NCBI GenBank assembly: GCA_013823985.1
Contig: PNNB01000071.1
Span: 1 to 64,000, forward strand
From: Sphingopyxis sp.
GTDB lineage: Bacteria > Pseudomonadota > Alphaproteobacteria > Sphingomonadales > Sphingomonadaceae
Reading direction: 5' to 3'
Length of the DNA: 64,000 nucleotides
Of this stretch, positions 16,855-25,619 are shown piece after piece. Numbering within the stretch: the first letter of the stretch is position 1; every line of letters starts with the position of its first letter. The notes beneath the pieces are model-generated. The model was given only the letters and a program-made list of their open reading frames with translations. It did not search any database and had not been told where the DNA came from. The translations under genes were made by a program, and so were the position numbers.

Positions 16855-18009
16855 ATGTCGCTCGATACCATCCCGCGTACAGCCTATAATGAAGACCATG
16901 AAGCATTCCGCCAATCGGTCCGGCAGTTCCTGCTGAAGGAAGTCGCGCCAAACGCGAAACAGTGGCAGGAAGACGGCATTGTTCCCAAATCGATTTGGCC
17001 CAAGGCAGGCGAAGTCGGCATGCTTTGCCCCACTGCTCCGGTCGAATATGGCGGTCTCGGTCTCGACTTCGGTTACAACGCAATTGTGGATGAAGAGTCG
17101 GCCTATTATGGCGGCGCGGCCACTGGTTTCTCGCTGCAATCCGACATCGTCGTCAACTATCTCGTCAGCTACGGCAGCGAAGAGCAAAAGAAGCACTGGT
17201 TGCCGAAAATGATCTCTGGCGAGGTTATCACAGCGATTGCCATGACCGAACCCGGCACGGGATCCGACTTGCAGGGCATGAAAACCACCGCGCGCAAGGA
17301 TGGCAACCACTATGTCATCAACGGTAACAAGACATATATCACCAACGGCCAAAATGCCGATCTCATCCTTGTTTGCGTAAAAACCGATACCGAAGTGCAG
17401 CCTGCATGGAAGGGCATGTCGATCGTTTTGGTCGAAGCCGACCGCGAAGGATTCAAGCGCGGCCGTAACCTCGACAAGATTGGCATGGACGAAGCAGATA
17501 CGTCGGAACTCTTCTTCGAAGATGTCCGCGTGCCCATGACCAACTGCCTAGGCGAAGAAGGCAAGGGCTTCATCTACCTGATGAGCGAACTGCCGCAGGA
17601 ACGTCTTTCGATTGCCGTGTCCGCGATGGCGAGCACGCAAAAGGCGTTTGATGAAACCGTCGCCTTTGCGCGCGAACGCATTGTTTTCGGCAAGCCTCTG
17701 CTCGATTTCCAGAACACACGCTTTGTGCTGGCGGACATCAAGTCGAAGCTGCAGGTTGGCTGGGCTCATCTCGACTGGGCTCTGAACCGCCATTACAAGA
17801 AAGAGCTTACCGCCGAAGAAGGCGCGGCCGCCAAGCTTTGGCACACTGATCTTCAGTGGGAAGTTGTCGACGCCTGCCTCCAACTCCACGGCGGCGCCGG
17901 CTATATGAACGAATATCCAATCGCACGGATGTGGCGCGGCGCCCGCGTCACGCGGATTTTCGGCGGCACCAACGAAATCATGAAAGAACTGATCGGCCGC
18001 GGCCTTTAG
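16855..18009 (+). CDS. Acyl-CoA dehydrogenase, 384 aa
   Basis: The product has the full acyl-CoA dehydrogenase layout: N-terminal helices (YNEDHEAFRQSVRQFL), a mid beta domain with AIAMTEPGTGSDLQGMKTTA, and a C-terminal helical domain ending GGTNEIMKELIGR. It oxidises acyl-CoA to enoyl-CoA with FAD, feeding electrons to ETF. The GGTNEIMKE ending is like long-chain or medium-chain members. The ATG at 16855 has GGAGAG upstream. A thioesterase follows, and a crotonase and an isomerase-like gene face it, so a local acyl-CoA catabolic set is likely. Confidence 0.93.
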   Translation: MSLDTIPRTAYNEDHEAFRQSVRQFLLKEVAPNAKQWQEDGIVPKSIWPKAGEVGMLCPTAPVEYGGLGLDFGYNAIVDEESAYYGGAATGFSLQSDIVVNYLVSYGSEEQKKHWLPKMISGEVITAIAMTEPGTGSDLQGMKTTARKDGNHYVINGNKTYITNGQNADLILVCVKTDTEVQPAWKGMSIVLVEADREGFKRGRNLDKIGMDEADTSELFFEDVRVPMTNCLGEEGKGFIYLMSELPQERLSIAVSAMASTQKAFDETVAFARERIVFGKPLLDFQNTRFVLADIKSKLQVGWAHLDWALNRHYKKELTAEEGAAAKLWHTDLQWEVVDACLQLHGGAGYMNEYPIARMWRGARVTRIFGGTNEIMKELIGRGL

Positions 18010-18025
18010 TCTTCCAAATTCGGAG

Positions 18026-18077
18026 CGCGTTATCCTGATTAGTCCGGACCATAGTCCTGACTTTTTCAGATAACGCG
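18026..18077. repeat. Long inverted repeat between dehydrogenase and thioesterase
   Basis: CGCGTTATC-CTGA (18026-18038) pairs with TCAGATAACGCG (18066-18077), with one bulged base. The loop contains TAGTCC twice. It could be a processed hairpin or a weak terminator; there is no clear T tract after it. Confidence 0.45.
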
Positions 18078-18117
18078 TTATAGCCGTGCCCGCCGGACCA
18101 GATTCGGCGCACGCAAA

Positions 18118-18567
18118 TTGCTGAAAGTATTTCGAATTCCCAAACCGCAGCCTTGGCAACTTGATCCGGCAAGTTATCCGTTCAGTCATCGGACCGAAAC
18201 ACGATTTGCCGACATGGACGTGCTGGGGCACATCAACAATGTGTCGATGGCTGGTCTGTTTGAACATGGCCGCGGCATGTTCAACCACGCCATCGAAGTG
18301 CAGCGCAGGGCTGCTGGCCAACGCTGGCTTATTGTGAGCGTTTCACTCGATTATATCGCCGAAGCCCATTTTCCGGAACATGTTGATGTGGCGAGCGGCA
18401 TCTTGAGGATCGGAAACAGCAGTTGGGATATTGCATCCGCCGCTTTTCAGGGTGGGGAATGCAAGGCCACCTGCATTACAACGATCGTTTTGACCGATGC
18501 CAATGGCCCAACCGCCATCAATGCGGATCTGCGGGCGGAATTTGAACGGTTGACCATTCGCCGGTGA
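18118..18567 (+). CDS. Acyl-CoA thioesterase, hotdog fold (4HBT-like)
   Basis: The single hotdog domain carries the signature TRFADMDVLGHINNVSMAGLFE, where Asp of DVLGHINN is the catalytic residue in the 4-hydroxybenzoyl-CoA thioesterase group, then LIVSVSLDYIAEAHFPEHVDV. It likely releases free acid from acyl-CoA. The only start giving the full N-terminus is a TTG at 18118 with no clear ribosome site, so the first residues are uncertain. It is convergent with the crotonase gene, whose stop begins at the next base. Confidence 0.8.
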   Translation: MLKVFRIPKPQPWQLDPASYPFSHRTETRFADMDVLGHINNVSMAGLFEHGRGMFNHAIEVQRRAAGQRWLIVSVSLDYIAEAHFPEHVDVASGILRIGNSSWDIASAAFQGGECKATCITTIVLTDANGPTAINADLRAEFERLTIRR

Positions 18568-19365
18568 TCAGTCCTTAAAGTTCGCAGTTCTCTTCAGCAT
18601 CTGCGACATCACGGCCTCGATCTGGTTGGGCGTGCGAATGACACGGTTCTGACGGACGCTCTCCGCCATCAATATCGCGTCTTCGTCCAAATCTGCATAT
18701 TCGTTGAACAGGGCCTTTGCCTCCCGCATGGCTTCTGGATTGCGGTTGGCGATATCCCGCGCAATTGCCATGGCCCGCGTGTGCGGATTTTCGTCGACAT
18801 AGGTTGCAAATCCAAGCGCTAAGGCATCTGCGCCGGAAAATTCCCGATTGGTATAGGTCAATTCCCGCAGCACGTCTTCGCGCACCATACCGCGCCAAAG
18901 AGCATAGCCGCCCATATCGGGGATAAGACCCCATTTCATCTCCATCACCGCCATACGCGCATCAGGGGCAACGACCCGAATGTCTGCGCCGCTGGCAATC
19001 TGGAGACCTCCGCCAAAGCACACACCGTGGACGGCGGCGATGACCGGCATGGGTAATTTGCGCCAAAGCATAGCCACCTGCTGGAAGGTGTTTGCGTTGC
19101 CGTGCGTGCGGTCGGTCAAACTCTTGATCCCGCCGCTCGCGCTTGCGCCGCCGCCCTTCATGCTTTCCATGTCGAGGCCCGCGCAAAAACTCCGCCCTTC
19201 ACCCGATAGCACTACGGCCCGAACACCTTGCATGGCGGCGAGATCTTCGCCGGCGGCAATAATCCCTTCGAACATGGCGGGGTCGAGGGCATTCATTTTG
19301 TCAGCCCGAGTCAGCCGCACATCGGCGACATGGTTTTCGACGGTTATGCTAACGCGCTCATTCAT
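18568..19365 (-). CDS. Crotonase / enoyl-CoA hydratase family protein
   Basis: This 265-aa protein has the crotonase fold: GEGRSFCAGLDMESMKGGG (oxyanion-hole loop) near residue 60, then PVIAAVHGVCFGGGLQIASGADIRV near residue 115, the second oxyanion-hole strand. It ends with the usual helical trimerisation part. In this family the reaction varies (hydratase, isomerase, hydrolase); the typical hydratase Glu pair is not clearly present, so the reaction is open. It overlaps the upstream gene by 4 nt. Confidence 0.88.
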   Translation of the reverse strand: MNERVSITVENHVADVRLTRADKMNALDPAMFEGIIAAGEDLAAMQGVRAVVLSGEGRSFCAGLDMESMKGGGASASGGIKSLTDRTHGNANTFQQVAMLWRKLPMPVIAAVHGVCFGGGLQIASGADIRVVAPDARMAVMEMKWGLIPDMGGYALWRGMVREDVLRELTYTNREFSGADALALGFATYVDENPHTRAMAIARDIANRNPEAMREAKALFNEYADLDEDAILMAESVRQNRVIRTPNQIEAVMSQMLKRTANFKD

Positions 19366-19982
19366 GCGGGCTTATCCTTCAATGCAAATTCTACCAGAAG
19401 CAATTGGTCATTACCAAAATACATCTGTGCCGTGTCCACAAAAATCGTCGGCGATCCATATCCGCCCCGCGCGATGACCTCTTCGGTATTGGCGCGCAGC
19501 AGCATCTTCACCGCATCCGTTTGTGCCGCGGCACGCATGGCTTCGCCATCCAATCCCGCCGCATTGGCGACGGCCACCAGAGTTTCGGGGTCATCAAGAT
19601 TTTCTTCGCGTCCAAAATAGCTTTCGAACGCCGCTTTGGTAAAGCTATTCAACGCGGCCATGTCGTCGGCCAGCGTGCACGCCATCCGCATGGCATTGAC
19701 GCTTTTCGCCGGATGATATTGCGAGGGAAAGCGCAGGGTAACACCTGTGAACGATGCCCAATCCTTTAGCACCCGCCAGCTATGTTTCAATTTACGGTTG
19801 TCGGCATCTTCGCGTGCGGCATAAACGGACTGGTTTACCGCGTTAAATACTCCGCCAACCAAGATCGGACGTAGCCGCACTGTCGCACCTGTCCGTGCCA
19901 ACACCCCTTGCAGATTGGTGAAGGCCAAATAGGTCCAAGGGCTGGAAAGATCATAAAAAAATTCAACGCGATCGCGTGACAT
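19362..19982 (-). CDS. 2-hydroxychromene-2-carboxylate isomerase / DsbA-like (kappa GST) family
   Basis: The N-terminus VEFFYDLSSPWTYLAF is the family signature, with Ser in the SPW motif replacing the DsbA cysteine, as in hydroxychromene-carboxylate isomerases and kappa-class glutathione transferases. The C-terminal YGSPTIFVDTAQMYFGNDQL closes the thioredoxin fold. The 206-aa form starts at the ATG at 19982, behind AAAGGAGAGG; the longer frame to 20009 is unlikely. It is co-transcribed with the crotonase, pointing to aromatic or acyl-CoA breakdown, though the true substrate is unknown. Confidence 0.85.
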   Translation of the reverse strand: MSRDRVEFFYDLSSPWTYLAFTNLQGVLARTGATVRLRPILVGGVFNAVNQSVYAAREDADNRKLKHSWRVLKDWASFTGVTLRFPSQYHPAKSVNAMRMACTLADDMAALNSFTKAAFESYFGREENLDDPETLVAVANAAGLDGEAMRAAAQTDAVKMLLRANTEEVIARGGYGSPTIFVDTAQMYFGNDQLLLVEFALKDKPA

Positions 19983-20209
19983 GCCCGCCTCTCCTTTGCA
20001 GCGATTCATAGCAGTCGAGTCTTTTTAATGAAGCGATTAATTGTCCCGGATTGAAATTTGGCAATTGTTCCCGCGCTGGTCGGCGAATTTACACATTTGG
20101 CCGCAAGTGGCGATAAACCACCCACGTCTTAAATTGACTTTAACCATATCGCGTCACAGGGGTTGGGGGATAAAATTCCGTCCAATTTGGATTAGGACAG
20201 GGGTCGCTG

Positions 20210-21781
20210 ATGTTTGAAGGCAAAGATATGCGCTTTGCCAGTGCTGGTGTAGGAGGCAGCGTCGCGCTTGCGGACGCGATGATTACACCTTTGCGCCAGA
20301 CAGCCATCCGCTCCTGGGTGGACCGCATCTCCGAACTCGACCTTGTGCCTGACCTGGGCGAAGATATTGGCTCTGTGCGCTGGTTTCGAGGACTAGGCAC
20401 CCTCACCGTGCTCAGCGTCTGTGCGCTCGCCTTATTGCCTGATTTTGGCCCGGTATTCGGCGCGCAACCGCCGCTACAGACCGAAGCAGAATTTGAAGAA
20501 GCGCGGGCCCAGATGATCATGCCAATTGCCTATGGCAGCGACAGCGGCAAGCGCATGGCAGCCACCGACACCGTTATCGCTTTGGCAGGTAGCCCGGAAC
20601 GGCCACGCATCGAATTGACCGCAACGCTTGGGCGCGGGGACAGCTTTTCGCGTGTCCTGCAACGTGCAGGCGTCGGCGGCAGTGAAGCTAGCTATGTAAC
20701 TTCGCTGGTATCGGATGTAACATCCTTGGGCGGTATTGAGCCCGGCACCCCGATCGACATCGTGTTGGGCAAACGGACCACGAAAAACATGGCCCGCCCC
20801 TTGGAATCCGTCGCCTTCCGCGCCCGTTTTGACCTCAATTTGGAAATCAACCGCAGCGGCAACAGCTTGCAACTCGTCCGCAAGCCGATCGCGGTCGACG
20901 AAACACCGTTACGTATCAGGGGCGTAATTGGAGACAGCCTCTACCGCTCGGCCCGCGCTGCCGGCGCGCCTGCGAGCGCTATTCAGGATTATCTCAAGGT
21001 CATTTCGGGGCGAACCTCACTTTCGGCGCTCCGATCCAGCGATGAGTTCGATATCATTGTGGATTACAAGCGCGCGGAGACGGGCGAAGTCAAAGTTGGT
21101 AATCTTCTCTACGCTGGCGTGGATCGCGATGGAAAATCCGCAATCCAGATGCTGAAATGGACGATGGGGGAAACAGCTCAATGGTTCGAAGCATCGGGTG
21201 TAGGTGAATCCAAAGGGGCGCTGAGCCGTCCGGTCAACGGCGGAATCACATCAGGCTTTGGCATGCGTCGCCATCCCATATTGGGCTATAGCCGCATGCA
21301 CAGCGGCCTCGATTTCAAGGCAAGTTATGGCACCCCCATTTATGCGGTGACCGACGGTACTGTGGCCTTTGCCGGTCGCAAGGGCGGCTACGGGAACTTT
21401 GTGCAGATCAACCATGGCGGCGGCCTTGCTTCGGGTTATGGACATATGAGCCGCTTTGCCGTTTCGTCCGGCACGCGTGTACGGCGCGGGCAGATCATCG
21501 GTTATGTGGGGTCTACCGGCCTTTCGACGGGGCCACATCTGCACTATGAGTTGTACCGTGGCGGCAGGGCCGTCAACCCGATGTCGGTCAAATTCACTCA
21601 ACGCGCGCAATTGTCGGGCAGCGATCTTGCCCGGTTCAAGGGGCGTCTCAACAGCCTGAAATCGGTCAAGGGGGGAGCAGCGCTTGCGCCCCTGCGGCCG
21701 ACCGAGCGCACCAAAGACGAACCCAAGCGTGAGATTGACCGGCTAACGCAAAATTTGGACGGCCGCCCGCCGCGCGGATAA
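20210..21781 (+). CDS. M23-family peptidoglycan endopeptidase with membrane anchor, 523 aa
   Basis: An N-terminal membrane segment at about residues 62-80 anchors the protein, with the rest periplasmic. The catalytic LytM/M23 domain is at about 345-465: GMRRHPILGYSRMHSGLDFK supplies the first zinc His and Asp, and GPHLHYELYRGG the HxH motif, so all zinc ligands are present. It should cut peptidoglycan cross-links or serve as a regulator of cell separation. The C-terminus is a charged tail. The region before the catalytic domain resembles the OapA/LysM-like part of other long M23 proteins. Confidence 0.9.
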   Translation: MFEGKDMRFASAGVGGSVALADAMITPLRQTAIRSWVDRISELDLVPDLGEDIGSVRWFRGLGTLTVLSVCALALLPDFGPVFGAQPPLQTEAEFEEARAQMIMPIAYGSDSGKRMAATDTVIALAGSPERPRIELTATLGRGDSFSRVLQRAGVGGSEASYVTSLVSDVTSLGGIEPGTPIDIVLGKRTTKNMARPLESVAFRARFDLNLEINRSGNSLQLVRKPIAVDETPLRIRGVIGDSLYRSARAAGAPASAIQDYLKVISGRTSLSALRSSDEFDIIVDYKRAETGEVKVGNLLYAGVDRDGKSAIQMLKWTMGETAQWFEASGVGESKGALSRPVNGGITSGFGMRRHPILGYSRMHSGLDFKASYGTPIYAVTDGTVAFAGRKGGYGNFVQINHGGGLASGYGHMSRFAVSSGTRVRRGQIIGYVGSTGLSTGPHLHYELYRGGRAVNPMSVKFTQRAQLSGSDLARFKGRLNSLKSVKGGAALAPLRPTERTKDEPKREIDRLTQNLDGRPPRG

Positions 21782-21820
21782 GCCGTTGAGCATAGCGCAA
21801 TGCTTCGCTAGACAACGGAC

Positions 21821-22828
21821 ATGAGTGACAATTCAAGCTTTCCGAACACCCGCTTGCGCCGCAGTCGTGCCGCAACGTGGAGCCGCAAAATGGTGTCCGA
21901 AACGACCCTCAGCCCCGCCGACCTGATTTGGCCGCTGTTTATTACGGAAGGTGAAGCTGTCGAAGAACCGATTACTGCATTACCCGGAGTGTCGCGCTGG
22001 TCCGTCGACCATATCGTCGCGCGGGCCGGCGAAGCGATTGCGCTTGGAATACCGTGCATCGCCCTGTTCCCGAATACGCAAGCCGATCGACGGAGCGATG
22101 ATGGAGCCGAGGCACTCAACCCCGACAATCTGATGTGCCGGGCGATCCGCGCCATAAAGGCTGCCCATGGCGATGCCGTAGGTGTGCTCACGGATGTCGC
22201 TCTGGACCCTTATACCGCCCATGGCCAAGACGGGTTGATTGACGCATCGGGCTATGTCCTGAACGACGAAACGGTTGCTGTCTTGGTTGATCAGGCCGTG
22301 AATCAGGCCGACGCAGGCGCGGACATCATTGCCCCGAGCGACATGATGGATGGCCGGATTGGTGCCATCCGCAAGGCGTTGGAAATGAACGGGCACCCCA
22401 ATGTTCAGATCATGTCCTATGCCGCCAAATATGCCAGCGCCTTTTATGGACCGTTCCGGGACGCCGTCGGATCGCGCGGACTGTTGAAGGGTGACAAAAA
22501 GGGATATCAAATGGACCCCGCGAACAGCGATGAGGCGTTGCGCGAGGTAGCGATGGATATCGCCGAAGGCGCCGACAGCGTCATGGTGAAGCCGGGTCTG
22601 CCCTATCTTGATATCATTCGCCGAGTGAAGGACAGGTTCGAAATACCTGTTTTTGCTTATCAAGTGTCCGGCGAATATGCGATGATAGAGGCTGCTGCCG
22701 CTGCAGGGGCCGGTGATCGCGATGCGCTGGTTTTGGAAACCCTGACCGCGTTCAAGCGGGCGGGATGCTCGGGTATTCTGACTTACCACGCAGCGCATGC
22801 GGCACGTCTGCTCCGGGCGAAAACATGA
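21821..22828 (+). CDS. hemB: Delta-aminolevulinic acid dehydratase (porphobilinogen synthase)
   Basis: HemB condenses two 5-aminolevulinate molecules to porphobilinogen in heme synthesis. Seen here are the metal-site loop DVALDPYTAHGQDG (the cysteine-poor, magnesium-type variant usual in alphaproteobacteria rather than the zinc Cys triad), PSDMMDGRIGAIR, YAAKYASAFYGPFRDA with one active-site lysine, and VMVKPGLPYLDII with the Schiff-base lysine. Length 335 aa is standard. The stop overlaps the ATG of the next gene by ATGA. Confidence 0.96.
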   Translation: MSDNSSFPNTRLRRSRAATWSRKMVSETTLSPADLIWPLFITEGEAVEEPITALPGVSRWSVDHIVARAGEAIALGIPCIALFPNTQADRRSDDGAEALNPDNLMCRAIRAIKAAHGDAVGVLTDVALDPYTAHGQDGLIDASGYVLNDETVAVLVDQAVNQADAGADIIAPSDMMDGRIGAIRKALEMNGHPNVQIMSYAAKYASAFYGPFRDAVGSRGLLKGDKKGYQMDPANSDEALREVAMDIAEGADSVMVKPGLPYLDIIRRVKDRFEIPVFAYQVSGEYAMIEAAAAAGAGDRDALVLETLTAFKRAGCSGILTYHAAHAARLLRAKT

Positions 22829-25059
22829 CCGCAGGCACGTCGGGTAACAGCCGTGCGCTGTTCCTTATCACGATTTTGACCGGCAGTTTCCTGCTGTTCC
22901 TGGTCCAGCCGATGATCGCCCGCATGGCGTTGCCACGTCTGGGCGGCGCGCCGGCGGTCTGGAACAGTGCCATGTTGGTGTATCAGGCGCTGCTCTTGGC
23001 GGGATATGCCTATGCCCATCGCCTGACCCAAAGCGCGCCACGACGGCAGGCTATCATCCACATGGCCCTTTTTGCCGTCGCCATCTTGTGGCTGCCAATC
23101 GGTCTTGCAAATTTACAGCCTCCTGCGGACGGGTCGCCTATTTTCTGGGTCCCCTGGTTGTTGATTGCATCCATTGGCCCCTTGTTCTTTGTGGTGGCCG
23201 CGCAGGCTCCTTTGATGCAGCGCTGGTACAGCCTGTCCGGAAACGAAGGCGAACCCTATGCGCTTTATGCAGCGTCGAACGTCGGAAGTTTCGGCGGGCT
23301 GATCGCATATCCGATCCTGGTCGAACCGTTTACCACGCTTCAAAGCCAGAAGTGGATTTGGAGCGGGATCTATCTGGCCTTGATGGCGCTGGTTTTCATC
23401 TGTGCGCTCCAGCTCTGGCGCAAGGCAGGAACGAGCACTGCTCCAACCGAAGCGGCATCAACCCTCGTCCCTATCGGATGGCGTCGACGCTTGTACTGGA
23501 TTATTCTGGCCGCAGTCCCGTCCGGTCTGATGCTGTCCACAACCTCGCACCTTACGACGGATCTGATGGCCATGCCTCTGATATGGGTGATCCCCTTGGG
23601 CATCTATCTGCTCAGCTTCAGTGTGGCCTTCGCCGACAATCAAAAGCCGGCCTATTGGATCAGCCGCTTTGCGCCGATCGTTTTGATTATCTTAGCAGCC
23701 TTTGTCTTCGTCGTTTGGGGAAAGGCGGCCATCGGTGGGCTGACGGCGAGTTTGAGCTTGCTCTTTATCGTTGCGGTCGCGTTGCATAACGAAATGTACC
23801 GGACACGACCGGCCCCTGCCCAGCTTACAAGTTTTTATCTCATGATGTCGGTTGGCGGCGTTCTGGGCGGATTTTTCTGCGCGATTGTTGCGCCCCTGCT
23901 GTTCGACTGGACGTGGGAGCATCCTATCTTGATCCTGATGGCCGCCGCACTGCTTCCTGCCATACCGCTGCTGCATCTCAACGAAACCGACAAGCGCTTA
24001 CCTTTAATCATGACCGCAATAGGGGCGATTGCCCTTGCCCTTGGCCTGTTCGGGGGCATTTCGGAACCCGTTGAGTCCAGCTTCACCAAAATCCTTCTGG
24101 CCGCGACGATTATTACATTGGGCATTGCGGTAGCTGGGTTCCGCCTTCCCTTCCTGTTGGCTGTTGCCGGGCTCTTGACCATCAATGGCGGCTGGTACAG
24201 CGTTCAGCAAAGCCTCGATGGTGTCCGCATGCGGAGCTACTTTGGCACATACACCGTCAATGCCAGCGAAAGCGGGCGAGTGCGTTGGCTGAACCATGGC
24301 ACGACCATGCACGGGATGCAGTTGCTTGACGACCCCACCCGTCCGATCAGCTATTATCCCGACACTTCCGGCGTCGGTATCGCGATGCTGAATGCACCGC
24401 GGCTTTACGGGCCAACGGCAAGCATCGGCGTCGTGGGCCTCGGCACCGGGACCTTGGCCTGTTACCGTCGGCCGGGCCAATATTGGCAGTTTTTTGAAAT
24501 TGACCCGCTGGTCATCGAAATTGCGCGCGAACGCAAAATCTTTTCCTTCCTCGAAAAATGTGCGCCAGATGTTCCCATCACATTGGGCGACGCACGCCTC
24601 ACCTTGGCCGCCGTGCCGGAAGGAAAGTTCGACATTTTGGCGCTGGATGCCTTTTCATCCGATTCCATCCCGCTCCACCTTTTGACCAAAGAGGCATTTG
24701 CGACTTACCGCAAGGCGTTGAAACCCAACGGGCTATTGCTCGTCCATATCTCCAACCGGTATATCGACCTCAATCCTGTGGTCGCGGCGGAGGCTAAAGC
24801 CAATGGCTGGAGCGCGGCCCTGCGCCATGACAGCCCCACCGAACAGTTGATGAACCGCGGCAACAGGGCTTCGCAATGGATCGCCCTCAGCCGTGACCCC
24901 GCAAAACTCGCCGAACTGACCGGCAAGGTCGATACCGTAAAAAGCCGCTACTATAATTCAGAGCAGTGGCTTCAACTGGACGCACCCGGGAAAACGAGCC
25001 CCTGGACCGACGACTATGCGTCCGTCCTGCCCCATCTATCGCTTTGGAAAACCCTATGA
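22825..25059 (+). CDS. Spermidine-synthase-like multi-spanning membrane protein, 744 aa
   Basis: The N-terminal two thirds hold about twelve or more hydrophobic helices (residues 10-470), starting with FLLFLVQPMIARMALPRLGGAPAVWN, a signature of fused spermidine-synthase-like membrane proteins. The C-terminal part (about 530-740) is a Rossmann methyltransferase-like domain with SIGVVGLGTGTLACY and FDILALDAFSSDSIPLHLLT, the SpeE-type aminopropyl-transferase fold. Whether it makes a polyamine is unknown. The ATG at 22825 overlaps hemB, and its stop overlaps the next gene, so three genes are translationally linked. Confidence 0.85.
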   Translation: MTAGTSGNSRALFLITILTGSFLLFLVQPMIARMALPRLGGAPAVWNSAMLVYQALLLAGYAYAHRLTQSAPRRQAIIHMALFAVAILWLPIGLANLQPPADGSPIFWVPWLLIASIGPLFFVVAAQAPLMQRWYSLSGNEGEPYALYAASNVGSFGGLIAYPILVEPFTTLQSQKWIWSGIYLALMALVFICALQLWRKAGTSTAPTEAASTLVPIGWRRRLYWIILAAVPSGLMLSTTSHLTTDLMAMPLIWVIPLGIYLLSFSVAFADNQKPAYWISRFAPIVLIILAAFVFVVWGKAAIGGLTASLSLLFIVAVALHNEMYRTRPAPAQLTSFYLMMSVGGVLGGFFCAIVAPLLFDWTWEHPILILMAAALLPAIPLLHLNETDKRLPLIMTAIGAIALALGLFGGISEPVESSFTKILLAATIITLGIAVAGFRLPFLLAVAGLLTINGGWYSVQQSLDGVRMRSYFGTYTVNASESGRVRWLNHGTTMHGMQLLDDPTRPISYYPDTSGVGIAMLNAPRLYGPTASIGVVGLGTGTLACYRRPGQYWQFFEIDPLVIEIARERKIFSFLEKCAPDVPITLGDARLTLAAVPEGKFDILALDAFSSDSIPLHLLTKEAFATYRKALKPNGLLLVHISNRYIDLNPVVAAEAKANGWSAALRHDSPTEQLMNRGNRASQWIALSRDPAKLAELTGKVDTVKSRYYNSEQWLQLDAPGKTSPWTDDYASVLPHLSLWKTL

Positions 25060-25619
25060 CCCTGCATCGGCCCGACGTCAGCATCATCACCATGAATGGC
25101 AAGACGCCCCAAATTCACGAAAGCGCCTTCATTGCGCCGGGCTGCCGCATCATTGGCGATGTCGTCATCGGGGCGGAATCCAGTGTCTGGTATAACTGCG
25201 TAATCCGCGCGGAGGTTAACCGTATCGTTATCGGCGCACGCACCAATATACAGGATGGTAGCGTCATCCATTGCGACGGCCCTGCGCCGGGCTTTCCGGA
25301 CGGATTTCCGACCTTGATTGGAGATGATGTACTCGTTGGACATAATGTATTGCTGCACGGCTGCGTCCTGAAAGATCGCGCCTTTGTTGGCTTATCGGCA
25401 ACGGTCATGAATGGCGCCATAATCGAAGGCGACGCCATGCTCGCCGCCGGAGCGATGCTAACCCAGGACAAACATATCGAAAGCCGTCAGCTATGGGCAG
25501 GATCGCCCGCGCGTTTTGTGCGCGATTTGGACGATAGCGCGGTCATGGGTATGCGCATGGGCGTGGCGCATTATGTCGAAAACGCCAAGGCCCATGCGGC
25601 TGCTATCGCACAGAGTTAG
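25056..25619 (+). CDS. Gamma-class carbonic anhydrase-like protein, 187 aa
   Basis: The left-handed beta-helix hexapeptide repeats run through the protein (AFIAPGCRIIGDVVIG, SVWYNCVIRAEVNRIVIG). The three zinc histidines of the family are visible in SVIHCD, VGHNV and LLHGC. Some homologues are active carbonic anhydrases, others are structural or acyl-binding. The start overlaps the upstream gene by ATGA. The stop overlaps the convergent TonB receptor gene by 4 nt. Confidence 0.92.
   Translation: MTLHRPDVSIITMNGKTPQIHESAFIAPGCRIIGDVVIGAESSVWYNCVIRAEVNRIVIGARTNIQDGSVIHCDGPAPGFPDGFPTLIGDDVLVGHNVLLHGCVLKDRAFVGLSATVMNGAIIEGDAMLAAGAMLTQDKHIESRQLWAGSPARFVRDLDDSAVMGMRMGVAHYVENAKAHAAAIAQS

Noticed and set aside
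21980..22798. Minus-strand frame of 272 codons opposite hemB
   Set aside because: hemB is unambiguous and the reverse frame shows no family features or ribosome site.
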